Assembly (NCBI RefSeq): GCF_007679345.1
Contig: NZ_VEGH01000012.1
Location: 62,001 to 126,000 of the forward strand
DNA from: Cellulosimicrobium cellulans
GTDB lineage: Bacteria > Actinomycetota > Actinomycetes > Actinomycetales > Cellulomonadaceae
Length of the DNA stretch: 64,000 bases
Direction of reading: 5' to 3'
The translations under genes were made by a program, and so were the position numbers. The notes under the pieces are model-generated. The model worked only from the letters and a program-made list of their open reading frames with translations, was not told the DNA's origin and did no database searches. Shown piece after piece: positions 25,661 to 34,121 of the stretch (its first letter is position 1; each line of letters starts with the position of its first letter).

Positions 25661-26809
25661 TCAGAGGCGGGGGAACGCCGTGTACGCCGTGTCGGCGGGC
25701 AGCGGCGAGAGGAACACCGCCTCGAACCGCGCCTGGCCGCCGGCCGGCAGCCGGTCGACGTAGGTGGACTGGGCGCCGAGGATGGTGCCGTCCGGCGCCG
25801 TCGCCACGACGACCACGCTGACCAGCTCCTGGTCCTCCTGGAACGCGCTGGTCAGCGTGCCCCCGACGGTGGTGGACCACTCGTCCGACGCGGCGGCGAC
25901 GTCCGCGACGGCGAACGTGCCGAGGTCGCTCTCGTGCACCGCCTCGGACGCCTGCGGCCCGCGCACCTCGAGGTGGTCCACCGGGGCGTCGCCCACGGAC
26001 AGGAACACGCCGGTCAGGGCTGTCTGGCCGGGCAGCAGGTCCACGTAGTCGGGGGCGGAGTCGAGGATCGTGCCGTCGGCCCCGACCGCCTCGACGGTGA
26101 AGCCCGCGAACGGGAAGACGTGCTCGGCGTTCGGGTTGTCCACGACCGCCACGTACCACCAGGTCGTGGGGTCGTACGTGTTCTGGCCGAAGGCGACGTC
26201 GAGGACAGCGAGGTCCTGCGCGGCGGATGCGTCGGCCGGTGCCTCCGCGTCGGCGTCCGCGGCCGCCGGGTCGCCGGCCGCGTCACCCGCGCCGGTGTCC
26301 TGCTCGAGCTCCGCGACGCTGTCGTTCAGGTCGTCCACCACGTCGTCGATCACGCGCGTGTAGGCGATCTGCGTGACGATCACGACGACGAAGGCCACGA
26401 CCGCGACGGCGATCGCGCTGATCGCCATCGCCTTGCCGGGTCGCGCCTTCCGCACCGCGCCGACCAGGGCGATGACGCCGAAGACGACGCCGACGACCGC
26501 CAGCACGGCGGCGAGGTTGTTGACGATCGGCACCCAGCTCAGCACGAGCGCCACGAGGGCGAGGACGAGCGCCGTGATCGCGAACCCCTTGCCACCTCCG
26601 GACGCGCCCGGGGGGACGGGCGCGCCGAGCCCGCCGGGCGCGGCACCGTACGGGCTGCCGGCGGGCGGCCCGGAGGCCGGCGGCGCGGGGTAGGGCGCAG
26701 GCGGGGCCGGGTGCGCCGTGCTCGGGGCGGCCGGCGCACCGGGCGCCGGGAACCCCGGCTCGGGTGCGGGCGGTCCCGCGGGGGTGGGGGTGGGGTCGTC
26801 GGTGCTCAC
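25661..26809 (-). CDS. DUF4190-type membrane protein with extracytoplasmic domain
   Basis: 382 residues: a 70-residue Pro/Ala/Gly-rich N-terminus, two hydrophobic segments typical of DUF4190 (FAITALVLALVALVLSW ~75-92 and a second to ~115), a third transmembrane helix (~127-149), then an Ala/Asp-rich stalk and a C-terminal beta-rich domain (WWYVAVVDNPN...) resembling DUF4352/FxLYD-type extracellular modules, present about twice. Surface sensing or scaffolding is a guess; function unknown. GTG 26809 follows AGGAGACGAG. Located 119 bases after the chemoreceptor gene and in the same direction. Confidence 0.7.
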   Translation of the reverse strand: MSTDDPTPTPAGPPAPEPGFPAPGAPAAPSTAHPAPPAPYPAPPASGPPAGSPYGAAPGGLGAPVPPGASGGGKGFAITALVLALVALVLSWVPIVNNLAAVLAVVGVVFGVIALVGAVRKARPGKAMAISAIAVAVVAFVVVIVTQIAYTRVIDDVVDDLNDSVAELEQDTGAGDAAGDPAAADADAEAPADASAAQDLAVLDVAFGQNTYDPTTWWYVAVVDNPNAEHVFPFAGFTVEAVGADGTILDSAPDYVDLLPGQTALTGVFLSVGDAPVDHLEVRGPQASEAVHESDLGTFAVADVAAASDEWSTTVGGTLTSAFQEDQELVSVVVVATAPDGTILGAQSTYVDRLPAGGQARFEAVFLSPLPADTAYTAFPRL

Positions 26810-26928
26810 GTCTCGTCTCCTGCTCGGGCAGCATCGCTGCGCTGGGTTCTTCCTGAGCATCGGCTGTGCTGGCCCTCACCCGGAGGTGGTTCACTCGTTT
26901 GCCGCAGGCAAGGATCGGGCCGACGCCG

Positions 26929-28554
26929 TCAGACGGTGAAGCGCCCGACCACGTCCTTCAGCTCAGCGGACATCTGCGCCAGTGACACGACCGCTTGCTG
27001 GGAGTCGGACACGCCCTGGGTGGTTGTGCCCGCCGCCTCCGCCACCCCGGAGATGGTCGAGGCGATCTCCGTCGACCCCGTCGCGGCCTCGGACACGCTG
27101 CGGTTCATCTCCGCGGTGGTCGACGTCTGCTGCTCGACGGCGCTGGAGATGGTCATCTGGTAGTCGTTGATCTGGGCGATGATCGCGCTGATCTGGTCGA
27201 TCGCGGCGACGGCGCCGTCGGCGTCGCCCTGGATCGAGTCGACGCGGCGCGCGATCTCGTCGGTCGCCCTCGCCGTCTCCTGCGCCAGCTCCTTGACCTC
27301 GCCCGCCACCACCGCGAATCCCTTGCCCGCCTCGCCCGCACGGGCCGCCTCGATCGTGGCGTTGAGCGCCAGCAGGTTCGTCTGCTCGGCGATCGAGGTG
27401 ATGAGCTTGACGACGTTGCCGATCTCCTTGCTGGACTCGCCCAGCCGGCCCATCGTGGTCGTGGTGTCGCCGACGGTGGCGACGGCGCGGTTCGCGACCT
27501 CGGCGGCCAGGGTGGCGTTGCGGGCGATCTCCTGGATGGACGCCCCCATCTCCTCCGACCCGGCGGCGACGGTCTGGACGTTGCGGGACACCTGCTCGGC
27601 GGCGGCGGCGACCACCCCCGCCTGGGCCGACGTCTCCTCGGCTGCCGCCGCGATCTGGCCGGTGGTCGCGGACATCTGCTCCGCTGCGGACGCGAGGGAG
27701 CCCGACGACGCGTCGATGGTGCCGATGACGTCGCGCAGGTTCGCCACAGCGGAGTCGAGGGCGGTCCCCACGGCCCCGACCTCGTCCCGCGTGGCGAGGC
27801 CGGCGCGGACGGTCAGGTCGCCGCGCTGCAGCCCTTCCGCGACCGAGCGGACCCGGCCCAGGCCGCGGACGATCGACCGGGCGACGAGCACGCCCACGGC
27901 GACGGCGAGCGCGGTCCCCACCACGAGCAGGACGAGCACCTGCGTGCGGTTGGACTCGAAGCCGCGCTGCGCGGCGGCGGCAGCCGCGGCCGCGCCGTCC
28001 TCCTCGCCGGTGACGAGCTGCGTCATGCTGTCGCCCATCTGGTCGATGATCGACTGGGCCTCGCCGTCCCGGATCGACACGTACAACGCGGTGTCGTGCG
28101 CCCGGCTGGCGGAGAGCATCTTGTCGTCGCGCAGGGTGGTGTACGCGTCGAGAGCCGTGACGAACGCGTCGAGCTCCGCGCGCGCGTCCGCGTCGAGGTC
28201 GAGCCCCTGGTAGGCGGCGACGGCGTCCCGGACCTCGGCCTCGGCCGCCGCGATCTTCTGCTCGGCCGCGTCCTTGTCCGCCGTCTCCTGGGCGATCACG
28301 TGGTTGGCGAGGGCGAACCGCATCTCGACCGTGGCGCGCCGGGCCTGGGCGGCGTACTGCAGCCCCATGAAGTTGTCCCGGTACAGCGACCGCGCGGCGT
28401 CGTCGGTACGTGCGAGGGCCGCGATGCCCATCACGCCGACGACCGCGCCGACCAGCGAGGCCAGCAGCACCGCGGCCAGGATGCGGGTGCGCACCCCGCG
28501 GTCGCGGAACCACGAGCCGGTCGTCGTGCGGCGGGTGGGTGTGGTCGTGCTCAT
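26929..28554 (-). CDS. Methyl-accepting chemotaxis protein
   Basis: 541 residues. Transmembrane helices at ~24-45 and ~203-225 flank a four-helix-bundle (4HB_MCP-type) periplasmic sensor; a HAMP domain follows (~222-275), then a long cytoplasmic coiled coil with the conserved hairpin tip [20 protein letters not shown] (~375). It would signal to CheA/CheW and implies a motile organism. No C-terminal CheR/CheB tether pentapeptide is present (ends VVGRFTV). Ligand unknown. ATG 28554. Confidence 0.95.
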   Translation of the reverse strand: MSTTTPTRRTTTGSWFRDRGVRTRILAAVLLASLVGAVVGVMGIAALARTDDAARSLYRDNFMGLQYAAQARRATVEMRFALANHVIAQETADKDAAEQKIAAAEAEVRDAVAAYQGLDLDADARAELDAFVTALDAYTTLRDDKMLSASRAHDTALYVSIRDGEAQSIIDQMGDSMTQLVTGEEDGAAAAAAAAQRGFESNRTQVLVLLVVGTALAVAVGVLVARSIVRGLGRVRSVAEGLQRGDLTVRAGLATRDEVGAVGTALDSAVANLRDVIGTIDASSGSLASAAEQMSATTGQIAAAAEETSAQAGVVAAAAEQVSRNVQTVAAGSEEMGASIQEIARNATLAAEVANRAVATVGDTTTTMGRLGESSKEIGNVVKLITSIAEQTNLLALNATIEAARAGEAGKGFAVVAGEVKELAQETARATDEIARRVDSIQGDADGAVAAIDQISAIIAQINDYQMTISSAVEQQTSTTAEMNRSVSEAATGSTEIASTISGVAEAAGTTTQGVSDSQQAVVSLAQMSAELKDVVGRFTV

Positions 28555-28734
28555 GTCTGCGCCTTGTCCTCGTGCGACGGGCGGAAGTGCCCCCTGGGCC
28601 GGTCCGATCGGCCACGGGGCGCGCCGGGGGAGGGGCCGGAGGTCCCGGGTGACGGGGACGGACCCGTCGACCTGCGCCGCGACCGTGGCGGTTCACCCGG
28701 ACGGCCCGCGGTCGCCGCGAGGAGCCACCCGGGA

Positions 28735-28740
28735 TACAAC
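28735..28740 (+). promoter_or_regulatory. Possible -10 (TACAAC) for the CYTH-CHAD gene
   Basis: TACAAC ends 7 bases before ATG 28748; the final consensus T is missing. It fits the leaderless spacing seen at other genes in this window. Confidence 0.3.
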
Positions 28741-28747
28741 GGGTGCC

Positions 28748-30325
28748 ATGGCCGACGTGCATCGCGAGATCGAGCGGAAGTACGCCACCGGCCCGGACGT
28801 CGAGCTCCCGGCGCTGACCGAGCTCCTGGCCGGGGCCCCCGGGCTGCCCGACGGCGGCACGCCCGTCGCCGCGAGCGACGACGCCGTCGAGCTGGTGGCG
28901 ACCTACTTCGACACCGCCGACCTGCGGCTGTCCGCCGCGGGGCTGACCCTGCGCCGGCGGACCGGCGGCGAGGACGCCGGGTGGCACCTCAAGGTCCCGG
29001 CCGGCCCGGACGAGCGTTCCGAGGTGCGGCTGCCGCCCGGGCGGGCCGTGCGCACGGTCCCCGCGCCGCTGCGCGCCCTGGTGCACGCGGCGACGCTCGG
29101 GTCGACGCTGCGCCCGGTCGCAGAGGTGCGGACCTCCCGGGCGGTGCACCGGCTCGCGGACGCGACCGGCCGGGTGCTGCTCGAGCTCGTCGACGACCGG
29201 GTGACGGCGCGGCGGGTCCGGCCGTCAGGCTCGACGGGCGACGTGGTCGGGGCGCCCGAGGAGTGGCGCGAGGTCGAGGTCGAGCTGGTCGAGGGCGCCG
29301 GGGACCTGCTGGACGTGGTCGAGGAGCGGCTGGGCGCGCTCGGGCTCCGGCCCGCCGCGGAGCGCTCGAAGCTCGATCGGGTGCTGGGCCCGGCCGGCGG
29401 GCGCGCGCCGGGACGGCCGCGGCTGACGACGAAGTCGCCCGCGGGGGACGTCGTCGTCGGCTACGTGTCCGACCAGCTCGACCGGCTCCGGGGGCAGGAC
29501 CTGCGGGTCCGGCTCGGGGCGCCGGGTGGGGTGCACCAGATGCGGGTGGCCGCCCGCCGGGTGCGCACCGCGCTGCGGACGTTCGGGCGGCTGTTCGCGC
29601 CCGGCACCGTGCGGCCGCTGCGGGACGAGCTCGGCTGGCTGGCGGACGTGCTCGGTCGGGCCCGGGACGCGGAGGTGCTGCGCGAGCGGGTGCGGTCCGC
29701 GGTCGAAGGACCTGGGGCCGAGGAGGCGGTCGGCACCGGGACGCACGCGGCGGCGGTCGCCGCGGACGCCGAGCTCGGCCGGGCGGCGCAGGACGCGCTC
29801 GACACGCTGCTGCGCGAGCTCGACGGCGACCGGTACCGCCGGCTCCTGCGGGACGTGGCGGCGTTCGTCGCCGAGCCCCGGTACTCCGACGAGGGCCGGC
29901 GCCGCGCACGCCGGGTGCTGCCCGGGCAGGTCGCGCGCCGGGACCGGAAGGTGCGCCGCCGGCTGCGTCGCGCACGCCGGGTGCCGGAGGGCCGCCGCCG
30001 GGACGACGCGCTGCACGACGCCCGCAAGGCCGCCAAGGCCGCGCGCTACGCCGGGGAGTCGGTCGCCGGGGTGCTCGGCGCGGACGCCGACCGGTACGCG
30101 CGTCGGATGGAGGACCTGCAGGAGGTGCTCGGCGAACATCACGACTCCGTCGTCGCCCGGGCGCGGCTGCGGGAGCTCGCCCGGCACGCGCCGAGCACCG
30201 AGGTGGCGTTCCTGTACGGCCGGCTGCACGCCCTGGAGGAGGCGCGCGGGCGGGAGACGGAGCGCGCTGCGGGTGCCGTGGCCCGCGCCGCGGGGAAGAA
30301 GAGGCTGCGCCGCTGGCTCGGCTGA
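28748..30325 (+). CDS. CYTH and CHAD domain protein
   Basis: 525 residues. An N-terminal CYTH domain (~1-205) opens with the signature EIERKY and has the alternating acidic/basic strands (LTLRRR, WHLKVP, LELVDDR) of triphosphate-tunnel enzymes. The C-terminal CHAD domain (~235-520) is Arg/His-rich (HQMRVAARRVRTALRTF, ALHDARKAAKAARYAGE), a pattern known to bind inorganic polyphosphate. Likely acts on or binds polyphosphate/triphosphate; the precise reaction is not predictable. Convergent with nothing; the AbiE pair follows on the same strand. Confidence 0.92.
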   Translation: MADVHREIERKYATGPDVELPALTELLAGAPGLPDGGTPVAASDDAVELVATYFDTADLRLSAAGLTLRRRTGGEDAGWHLKVPAGPDERSEVRLPPGRAVRTVPAPLRALVHAATLGSTLRPVAEVRTSRAVHRLADATGRVLLELVDDRVTARRVRPSGSTGDVVGAPEEWREVEVELVEGAGDLLDVVEERLGALGLRPAAERSKLDRVLGPAGGRAPGRPRLTTKSPAGDVVVGYVSDQLDRLRGQDLRVRLGAPGGVHQMRVAARRVRTALRTFGRLFAPGTVRPLRDELGWLADVLGRARDAEVLRERVRSAVEGPGAEEAVGTGTHAAAVAADAELGRAAQDALDTLLRELDGDRYRRLLRDVAAFVAEPRYSDEGRRRARRVLPGQVARRDRKVRRRLRRARRVPEGRRRDDALHDARKAAKAARYAGESVAGVLGADADRYARRMEDLQEVLGEHHDSVVARARLRELARHAPSTEVAFLYGRLHALEEARGRETERAAGAVARAAGKKRLRRWLG

Positions 30326-30358
30326 GGCGCGCGGACGGGGCCGCCGGAGTGTGTGTCG

Positions 30359-30381
30359 AGAGTAGTGTCGGGCACTACTCT
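30359..30381. promoter_or_regulatory. Operator palindrome upstream of the AbiE-type pair
   Basis: Perfect inverted repeat with 9-bp arms, AGAGTAGTG and CACTACTCT, separated by TCGGG. The right arm contains TACTCT (30376-30381), a plausible -10. AbiEi antitoxins are known to repress their own operon through inverted repeats, so this is the likely autoregulatory site. Confidence 0.75.
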
Positions 30382-30407
30382 GAGCACACGTGATTCCGGG
30401 AGGCCAG

Positions 30408-31019
30408 ATGGATGTGCTCCGCGCAGTCGCCGCTGCGCCCTCGCGCACGGTCCGTCCTTCCGACCTCGCGCCGTTCTACACGAACCCGCGTGCGGGGGTG
30501 CAGGACCTCGAGCGCCGCGGCTGGCTGCACCGCCTCGCCTACGGGTACTACTGCGGTGTGCCGCTGGACGCGGACCCCGCCACCTGGCGTCCGTCGCTCG
30601 AGGCGGCGGCCGCAGCGGTCGCGCGCACCCCGGCCGAGGTGGACGAGCCCGTCCTGATGGGACTGACGGCCGCCCGCGTGCACGGCGCCGTGCCGCGGGC
30701 GCTCGGTACCGCCTGGGTGGCGGTGACCGCGGCCCGTCGTCCCCTGCGCCTGGCCGACCGCGACGCGGAGGTCCGGTTCGTGCGGCGATCGGTCGCGACG
30801 CTCGACGCCGAACGCGTCGTGCTCGACCTCGGAGCGGTCCTGGTCACGACGCCGGAGCAGACGCTGCTCGACCTGGCCCGCCCCGCCACGGCCGATCCGG
30901 AGCACGTCGCGGTGGCCAGGGCGCTGTCGCCGCTCGCGGACCAGGCCGTCCTGGCTGACCTCGCCACCCGGACGCGTGCGGGTGCGGCGCTCGACCGGGT
31001 GCGGCGGTGGGTGTCGTGA
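30408..31019 (+). CDS. abiEi: AbiEi-type antitoxin / transcriptional regulator
   Basis: 203 residues. N-terminal winged-helix region (SRTVRPSDLAPFYTNP...DLERRGWLHRLAYGYY, ~10-50) followed by the C-terminal AbiEi domain (LMGLTAARVHGAVPRALG and ATLDAERVVLDLG). ATG 30408 has GGGAGG just upstream; a GTG at 30390 has none. The last codons overlap the toxin start by 4 bases (GTGA). Antitoxins of this family neutralise AbiEii (type IV TA, no direct protein contact required) and autoregulate at inverted repeats, which matches the palindrome 27 bases upstream. Confidence 0.85.
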   Translation: MDVLRAVAAAPSRTVRPSDLAPFYTNPRAGVQDLERRGWLHRLAYGYYCGVPLDADPATWRPSLEAAAAAVARTPAEVDEPVLMGLTAARVHGAVPRALGTAWVAVTAARRPLRLADRDAEVRFVRRSVATLDAERVVLDLGAVLVTTPEQTLLDLARPATADPEHVAVARALSPLADQAVLADLATRTRAGAALDRVRRWVS

Positions 31020-31771
31020 CGCTGGTCGCCGAGCTGAGCGCCGTCGCGGTGCGGTTCGGGGCAGATCAGGTCCAGGTCGACCGCGACCACCTCATCTCCC
31101 ACGTCCTCGCGGCTCTCGGCGCGCTGGACCCGGACACCATCACGTTCTTCGGCGGCACCGCTCTGTCCCGCACGTTCCTGCCCGACGGGAGGTTGAGCGA
31201 GGACATCGACCTCCTCGCGCGGTCCGGCCGCGGCGAGGCGGCCCGCCTCGTGACGGCGGCGGTGGGACGCGCGCTGCTCCGTTCGCACGGCCGAGTGACG
31301 TGGTCGCCGCCGTTGGCCGAGGCGGGCGGATCACGAGCGGCCCTGCTCTCCGTCCCCACCGGCGCGAGCATCCGCGTGCAGCTGCTCGACGGCGCCGGCT
31401 ACCCGTGGCCGACCGAGGTCCGCGACATCGAGCAGCGGTACTCGGACGTGGCGCCGACGCGGCTCCGGACCTTGACAGCGCCGGCCTTCGCGGCGGCGAA
31501 GCTCGCGGCGTGGATCGACCGCGGGGCGTCGCGCGATCTCTGGGACCTGGCGCGGCTCGCCGCGCAGGGCAGAGTCGACCGCAAGGCCGCGGCGCTGTTC
31601 CGGCGGTTCGGCCCGTTCGGCGGTGCGCCCGGTCCGTGGGTCTTCGCGATGCCCCCTGACCCGGACCGGTGGCGGACGGACCTGGCGCACCAGACACGCC
31701 TCGACCTGGGGCCCGAGGCGGCGCTCGATGCCGTCCGATCTGCCTGGGACCGAGCCTTCGCGGCCGGCTGA
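31016..31771 (+). CDS. abiEii: AbiEii/AbiGii-family nucleotidyltransferase toxin
   Basis: 251 residues. The nucleotidyltransferase signature is complete: FFGGTALSR (~43) then RLSEDIDLL (~59) with the two metal-binding Asp. KLAAWIDRGASRDLWDLARL (~160) carries the conserved Lys and RDxxD of the family. AbiEii proteins modify nucleic acid acceptors (tRNA in related toxins) and block growth, giving phage abortive infection in studied systems. GTG 31016 overlaps the antitoxin stop; GTG 31007 is the alternative start. A defence role is inferred. Confidence 0.87.
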   Translation: MTLVAELSAVAVRFGADQVQVDRDHLISHVLAALGALDPDTITFFGGTALSRTFLPDGRLSEDIDLLARSGRGEAARLVTAAVGRALLRSHGRVTWSPPLAEAGGSRAALLSVPTGASIRVQLLDGAGYPWPTEVRDIEQRYSDVAPTRLRTLTAPAFAAAKLAAWIDRGASRDLWDLARLAAQGRVDRKAAALFRRFGPFGGAPGPWVFAMPPDPDRWRTDLAHQTRLDLGPEAALDAVRSAWDRAFAAG

Positions 31772-31839
31772 GCGCGCGCGCCGCGCCCCGTTCCGCCAGG
31801 CTGGCCCGGAGCGGACGAGCTGAGGAAGGGGTGGTCGGC

Positions 31840-33492
31840 GTGCCGGAGCGGCGCCGCCGCGGGACGTCGGCGGGCGGGGGCACCGCGCCCGCGCGCGGGC
31901 TCGAGACGTACCGGTCGATGCGCGACTTCGACCGCACCGCCGAGCCTGCGGGGGCCGCGACGCCCGCACCGACGGCGCCCGGCGCGCCCCGGCGGTTCGT
32001 GGTGCAGCGGCACCGCGCCCGGCGGCTCCACTACGACGTGCGGTTCGAGGTCGACGGGGTCCTGGTGTCCTGGGCGGTGCCGCGGGGTCCGACGCTCGAC
32101 CCGGACGCGCGGCGGATGGCCGTGCACGTGGAGGACCACCCGCTGGAGTACGAGGACTTCGAGGGCGTGATCCCCGCGGGCGAGTACGGCGGCGGGGACG
32201 TCATCGTGTGGGACCGCGGCACCTGGGAGCCGCACGGCACGGACGACCCGGCCGCGACGATCGCCGCGGGCGAGCTGCACGCCGACGTGCACGGCGAGAA
32301 GCTGCGCGGCCGGCTGGTGCTGGTGCGCCGCGGCGGGCCGGGGGCGGACGGCAAGGAGCAGTGGATCCTCGTCCACAAGCACGACGAGCACGCGGTGAAG
32401 GGCTGGGACGCGGAGGACCACCCGCGGTCGGTGCTGAGCGGCCGGACCAACGACGAGGTGAAGGCCGACCCGGACCGGCTGTGGCGCTCCGACCTCCCGG
32501 CGGCGGAGGCGTCCGTCGACCTGCGCGCCCCGCAGGTGGACCCGCCGACCGACGACGAGCTGGCCGCGCTCGACGACCTCGGGCCGAACGGCGGGACCTG
32601 GGACGTGCACGGCCGGCGGCTCAAGGTGACCAACCTCGACAAGGTGCTGTTCCCGGCGCGCGACGGGGGGGAGCCCGTGACGAAGCGCGAGCTGCTCCGG
32701 TACGCCGCGCGGATCGCGCCGGTGGTGCTGCCGTACCTGCACGGCCGCGCGCTCAACATGCACCGGTTCCCGCAGGGCGCCGGCACCGCGGGCTTCTGGC
32801 ACAAGGAGCTGCCGACGCACGCGCCGGACTGGTTGCCCCGCTGGGACAACCCCGAGGCCGACTCCGGCGACAGCCGCACCTACCTCGTCGTCGACGAGCC
32901 GGCGGCGCTGATCTGGGCGGCGAACTTCGGGGCGCTGGAGTGGCACGCCTGGACGTCGCGCACCGACGCGCCCCGGAGCCCGACGTACGCGCTGGTCGAC
33001 CTCGACCCGGGGCCGTCCACCGCGTGGGAGGACGTGCTGCTGCTCGCCCGGCTGCACCGCGACGCGTTCGAGCACCTCGGCGTGCGCGCGGTGCCGAAGG
33101 TGACCGGGCAGCGCGGCATCCAGATCTGGATCCCGATCGCGACCGGCCCGTCGTTCGACGACACCCGCGCGTGGGTCGAACGGGTGTCGCGGACCGTCGG
33201 CGCGGTGGTGCCCGACCTGGTGAGCTGGAAGTGGGAGGTCAAGGCCCGCGGCGGGCAGGCGCGGCTCGACTACACGCAGAACGCGATCAACAAGACGCTG
33301 GTGGCGCCGTACAGCCCGCGCGCCCGGGCGGGGGCGCCGGTGTCGGCGCCGATCACCTGGGACGAGCTCGACGAGCCGTGGCTGCGGCCGGACGCGTTCA
33401 CGATCCGCACGGTGCTCGACCGCGTGGCGGAGCGGGGGGACCCGTTCCGGGCGCTGCTCGGGCCGGGACAGGTGCTGCCGCGGCTGGCGTGA
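31840..33492 (+). CDS. LigD-like 3'-phosphoesterase + primase-polymerase protein lacking a ligase domain
   Basis: 550 residues. PE domain (~50-165): RHRARRLHYDVRFE and WAVPRGPTLDP, then AVHVEDHPLEY and GVIPAGEYGGG, the LigD phosphoesterase residues. POL domain (~245-535): VTNLDKVLFP, ALNMHRFPQG, then VDLDPG with the two catalytic Asp. The usual SG-x-KG-x-H motif reads TGQRGIQIW, so its His is replaced. No ATP-dependent ligase domain; a separate ligase gene lies 0.6 kb on. Order PE-POL differs from POL-PE-LIG of mycobacterial LigD. Role in end joining or gap repair is inferred; no Ku gene is in the window. Start: GTG 31840 behind GAGGAAGGGG, with GTG 31831 possible. Confidence 0.85.
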   Translation: MPERRRRGTSAGGGTAPARGLETYRSMRDFDRTAEPAGAATPAPTAPGAPRRFVVQRHRARRLHYDVRFEVDGVLVSWAVPRGPTLDPDARRMAVHVEDHPLEYEDFEGVIPAGEYGGGDVIVWDRGTWEPHGTDDPAATIAAGELHADVHGEKLRGRLVLVRRGGPGADGKEQWILVHKHDEHAVKGWDAEDHPRSVLSGRTNDEVKADPDRLWRSDLPAAEASVDLRAPQVDPPTDDELAALDDLGPNGGTWDVHGRRLKVTNLDKVLFPARDGGEPVTKRELLRYAARIAPVVLPYLHGRALNMHRFPQGAGTAGFWHKELPTHAPDWLPRWDNPEADSGDSRTYLVVDEPAALIWAANFGALEWHAWTSRTDAPRSPTYALVDLDPGPSTAWEDVLLLARLHRDAFEHLGVRAVPKVTGQRGIQIWIPIATGPSFDDTRAWVERVSRTVGAVVPDLVSWKWEVKARGGQARLDYTQNAINKTLVAPYSPRARAGAPVSAPITWDELDEPWLRPDAFTIRTVLDRVAERGDPFRALLGPGQVLPRLA

Positions 33493-33594
33493 GCGCGGGG
33501 CGTCCGGGGGACGCGCGGCCGCCCCGCAGGGGTGCGCCGGCCGTCGCGAATGCCGTCCGCGGGCAGGCCGGGGCGCCGAGCTCGGCGGAACGCG

Positions 33595-33626
33595 ACGAGG
33601 TCGCCACTCGTGAGTGACGACCTCGT
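33595..33626. terminator. Long hairpin after the PE-POL gene
   Basis: ACGAGGTCG (33595-33603) and CACTC pair with GAGTG and CGACCTCGT (ending 33626), one mismatch, minimal loop. It lies in the 209-base gap between two convergent genes. The arm sequence ACGACCTCG recurs just downstream (near 33638-33646). Nothing else is seen in this gap. Confidence 0.6.
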
Positions 33627-33701
33627 GCGGGGGTGACGACCTCGGCGCCCGGGCCGCGGCGGTGCGGGCCGGGGCGGGACCGGCGGGTCGGGGGCGGCGG
33701 G

Positions 33702-33866
33702 TCAGTGCCGGCGGCGGGCCGCAGCGAGGGCCGCGAGCGGGCGGCGGTGCCGCGGCCGGCGTCCGGGGTCGTCGCCCCGGGCGGCCTGCGAGCGCCGGTG
33801 CTCGAGCCGGTGCTCGAGCTCGCGCTCCTGCTGGCGGTACACGACGAGGAACAGGTCGGGGTGCAC
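33702..33866 (-). CDS. Small hypothetical protein (54 aa)
   Basis: Starts with GTG 33866 behind a perfect AGGAGG five bases upstream. The product begins VHPDLFLVVYRQQERELEHR and continues very basic (Arg/His-rich). It resembles short actinobacterial hypothetical proteins that start M(x)PDL...REREL, probably a single amphipathic helix with a basic tail. Function unknown; RNA or membrane association is possible. The 255 bases between it and the ligase gene hold no other gene I can support. Confidence 0.6.
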   Translation of the reverse strand: MHPDLFLVVYRQQERELEHRLEHRRSQAARGDDPGRRPRHRRPLAALAAARRRH

Positions 33867-34121
33867 GGGGTCCTCCTGCACGGTCTGGGTGGCGGGTCGC
33901 GCCACCGGCTGGGTCGCCGCGGGGGAGGCGGTCGCGTCCTCGCGGCCCGTGGACCGGGGGTGGTGGTCCACGGGTCCATCCTCTCGTGCGCCGACCCCGA
34001 CGAGCCCGCTGACCTGCGGATGGATCACCCGTCCGCGCGACGGGCCGCCTCGGTGCGGCGGGGTGCGGAAGGGACCTGGGTCCCGGTTCCCGGGTGAGGT
34101 CGGGCCCGACCCGCGCCGGCG

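Noticed and set aside
26870..26925. Possible flagellar sigma-28 promoter (GCCGATGC on the minus strand) before the DUF4190-type gene
   Set aside because: No TAAA-like -35 at the required 15-16 base distance; the match is only partial.
33867..34121. An N-terminal extension of the 54-residue small protein (GTG at 33971)
   Set aside because: No ribosome binding site at that GTG, while AGGAGG is perfectly spaced for 33866.
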